Assembly: GCA_950097015.1 (NCBI GenBank)
Contig: CATNEN010000003.1
Span: 4,945,501 to 5,009,500 of the forward strand
DNA length: 64,000 bases
From: Macrostomum hystrix
Taxonomy: Eukaryota; Platyhelminthes; Macrostomidae
Direction of reading: 5' to 3'
The notes beneath the pieces are model-generated. The model worked only from the letters and a program-made list of their open reading frames with translations. It did not search any database and had not been told where the DNA came from. Positions within the stretch are counted from its first letter, which is position 1; each line of letters starts with the position of its first letter. Shown in pieces: positions 61,603 to 64,000 of the stretch. The translations under genes and the position numbers were made by a program.

Positions 61603-64000
61603 ATGTCCGAACGAGAACTTGGCGACACGCGTCGCCTGGAATCTCTAGCTCGCATGTACATGGAAGGCGTCTCAGTTCACGGAGCCAAAGTGGTCTCGGT
61701 GGAGACTCTGTTAGACATCTTGCTGGTGCTGCACGACGAATGCGGCCGAATGTGCAATCATATGCGACCGGATCGGATGATAGCAGACTTTGTTGGTGCT
61801 CTAAGGCCGGCCGTGGATTTGGTGAAGCAGACCCGTTTGACTAGGGAAGACTTTGAGATTCTTAAGGTGAGCAGTTGTACTGTACTTGACCTCCTTTATG
61901 TAATATCCTCAGTTTCCTAATAAATTTTACTTTTTAAATCCTTTTTTTTCTCGCCCTAGAATCGAGCTTAGGATCTTGGTGCGAGTGGCAAACGCTTTAG
62001 ATCGCTCTGCCACTGACCCCCCAAGGATTTTACTTTCTTAGAAACCAATGTCTACCCTTTAGGAAAATCACCTTTCAACTCTTTCCACGAATTTCATCAC
62101 CTTTTCTAAAGCTCAAAAATCGACAATTGACTCGCCTCGCACGCAGGTCATCGGTCGTGGCGCTTTCGGCGAAGTGGCCGTTGTCAGACTTCGCGGTCTT
62201 GGCCAAGTCTACGCCATGAAGACTCTAAACAAATGGGAGATGCTGAAACGAGCGGATACTGCCTGCTTCAGGGAAGAGCGCGATGTTCTGGTTCACGGTG
62301 ACTCTAATTGGATCACTAGGCTGCATTATGCATTCCAGGTGAGTTAATTGGCGCGATAATAGACTCATTCCGCTGAACTCCCTGAGCACAAACTCACAGT
62401 GTGTACCTCTGCTCGACCTTTCTTATAATCAGGCAATGTAAACCCTCGTAAGCACACAAATGTAGAACTAGTTTTTTTTAAATAAAGTAACTTGAACTTG
62501 TCTATTGTTTTAGGACGACAACTACCTATACCTGATCATGGACTACTATAGCGGAGGCGACATGCTCACATTGTTGAGCAAATTTGAAGACACCCTGCCC
62601 GAGCCGATGGCTCAATTCTATCTGGCTGAAATGATCTTGGCCATAGACAGTGTGCACAGGTTAGGCTACACGCATCGGGACGTGAAGCCAGACAATCTAC
62701 TATTGGACACCCATGGCCACCTAGTACTAGCCGACTTTGGTAGCTGTCTGAAACTAAACGAGTACGGCCTAGTAACTTCTAAAGTGACTGTTGGCACTCC
62801 GGATTATATTAGTCCTGAGGTGCTCCTGGCTATGGAGGACAGCAGCAAAGCCTACGGCCCGGAATGCGACTGGTGGAGTGTCGGCGTTTGCGCCTACGAA
62901 TTTCTGTTCGGAGAAACTCCATTCTACGCCGAGAGCTTGCTAACAACCTACTCTCAGATCATGGGCCACAAGAATTTCTTTAAACTGCCCGACCCAGCCG
63001 ACTCCAAAAATGTGTCCGCCTCAGCTAGGGATCTTATTAGTCGGCTAATCTGCGACCCGGATAAACGATTAGGTCGAGGCGGCCTTCAGGATTTCATCAA
63101 TCATCCATTCTTCGCCGGAGTTGATTGGGACAATATTCGCCGCTCTGAGGCGCCCTACATACCGGAGGTGCGCAGCGCCACGGACACCAGCAATTTCGAC
63201 ATTGAGGAGAACAATTTTAAAGAGATAAAAACTGAACCTCCGCCTAGTCACAGCGCTTTCAAAGGCTACCACCTGCCGTTTGTTGGCTTTACATTCTCCG
63301 AGAACAGTCCACTATCAGATGTTGGTCGACTGACAACTTTTTCCACCAAAGAGACTGTCTCGCTAGCTGAGGAAACTGAATCATCAACATCTGTTGCTAA
63401 ACAGACAAATAATAATTCCTCTGTTGAGGTGGCCGAACTAGTCGACAAGTGCTTAAAATTGGAAGTGTCCAATGCGCAGCTTCGCGAACAATTAGCCGCC
63501 GGTCGGGAGGATCAGCGCAGCGAGTTGGCGCGCGCCGACCAGCTGGCCAATCAGCTGCGAGCTCGTCAGGCCGAGCTCGAAGCCGAACTGGCGTCGATTC
63601 GTCGATCGGCGCAAGCCGAAGTCGACTCCGCCGCGGCCGATCTCGCTAAAGAGCGTCGACGTCGCGAAGCGGCCGAATTGCGTTTGACAGCTCTCGAAGG
63701 TCAAGTAGCTGTGGCAGCGGCTGCGCCTAGCCCCGCTGAATTAGATCGGGCTAATGCCACTATTAGCGAGCTCCGATCTGAACTAGCCTCTACTAGTGCT
63801 CGCCTTACCGAAGCTGAAGCCGAACGGCAAACCCAGGCGCGCTCTCTGGCCGATGAAAATCGTCGATTAGCTGGCCAACTGGCCACAACAGAGGCTCGCG
63901 AAGAGAGCCTAGCCAAATGGGAGGCCCAGATTGAAGATCTGACCGAATGGATCAGAGACGAAAAGGTGACAAAAGACAGACTTTTAATGTTCACAGCCAA
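61603..64000 (+). CDS. MRCK-type Ser/Thr kinase (CDC42-binding protein kinase), 5' part
   Basis: Exons 61,603-61,866, 62,147-62,338 and 62,514 to the window edge give about 648 residues. MRCK/Genghis Khan kinases act downstream of Cdc42 on actomyosin. Visible: N-terminal [17 protein letters not shown]; Gly loop GRGAFGEV (91-98); Lys113; HRDVKPDN (206-213); DFG (226-228); SPE (252-254); and the AGC tail ending [10 protein letters not shown] coiled coil follows from about residue 440. At residue 621 begins [17 protein letters not shown] (W621), which in human MRCK lies near residue 850, so the coil is unusually short. C1, PH, CNH and CRIB regions would lie beyond the window. AAG-GTGACA at 63,965 could be a weak donor or simply coding. 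Exon junctions are all phase 0. CDC42BPA and CDC42BPB orthologues cannot be separated. Confidence 0.93.
61949..62022 (-). mobile_element. SINE family A head fragment in MRCK intron 1
   Basis: On the - strand: GGGGGGTCAGTGGCAGAGCG (A box TGGCAGAGCGA) and a B-box-like AAGCTCGATTC, matching the first about 75 bases of the copies at 11,622 and 54,733. The body is missing. It sits about 125 bases before the exon 2 acceptor. Confidence 0.8.

Overview
The window is nuclear DNA of a multicellular animal, most likely an invertebrate. Genes are split by GT-AG introns, intergenic DNA is AT-rich, tRNA-derived SINEs and a hAT transposon relic are present, and the gene families (MRCK kinase, neuronal calcium sensor, VPS8, MPV17L2) are animal-type. 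The species cannot be fixed from the sequence; a lophotrochozoan or flatworm-like genome is only a guess. All four recognisable genes are on the + strand.

Layout. 1-2.6 kb: a tetranucleotide microsatellite and an 18-bp array. 3.0-6.6 kb: a 23-bp array. 7.8-8.9 kb: an 18/16-bp minisatellite that recurs at 10.65-11.17 kb. 9.68-13.08 kb: a three-exon, 191-residue EF-hand calcium sensor of the visinin/recoverin/neurocalcin class. 13.1-15.3 kb: AT-rich DNA with a hairpin-forming element that looks like a MITE. 15.3-53.4 kb: one 13-exon VPS8 gene. Spliced by eye it gives 4,479 nt (1,492 residues) with all phases compatible. 55.7-57.0 kb: an MPV17L2-like gene. 57.0-61.6 kb: AT-rich spacer with a second MITE candidate. 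61.6 kb to the end: the kinase half of an MRCK (CDC42BP) kinase, cut by the window edge.

The dominant object is a 24.5-kb array of about 1,360 copies of an 18-bp unit filling intron 4 of VPS8. It contains higher-order tandem duplications (about 1.98, 6.37 and 1.87 kb) that are multiples of 18 bp. Its unit has no stop codon in four of six frames, so it yields false open reading frames of up to 8,255 codons. Almost every longer VPS8 intron holds its own, different tandem repeat. One 39-bp family, whose units can fold into hairpins, occurs on both sides of the giant intron, and its second array is split by a hAT element with a clean 8-bp target duplication.

The genes do not form an operon. VPS8 acts in endosome tethering (CORVET), MRCK in Cdc42-actomyosin control, MPV17L2 in mitochondria, and the EF-hand protein in calcium sensing. 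No new coding system was found. The unusual content is the repeat architecture, two unrecorded-looking inverted-repeat elements, and an MRCK with a very short coiled coil.
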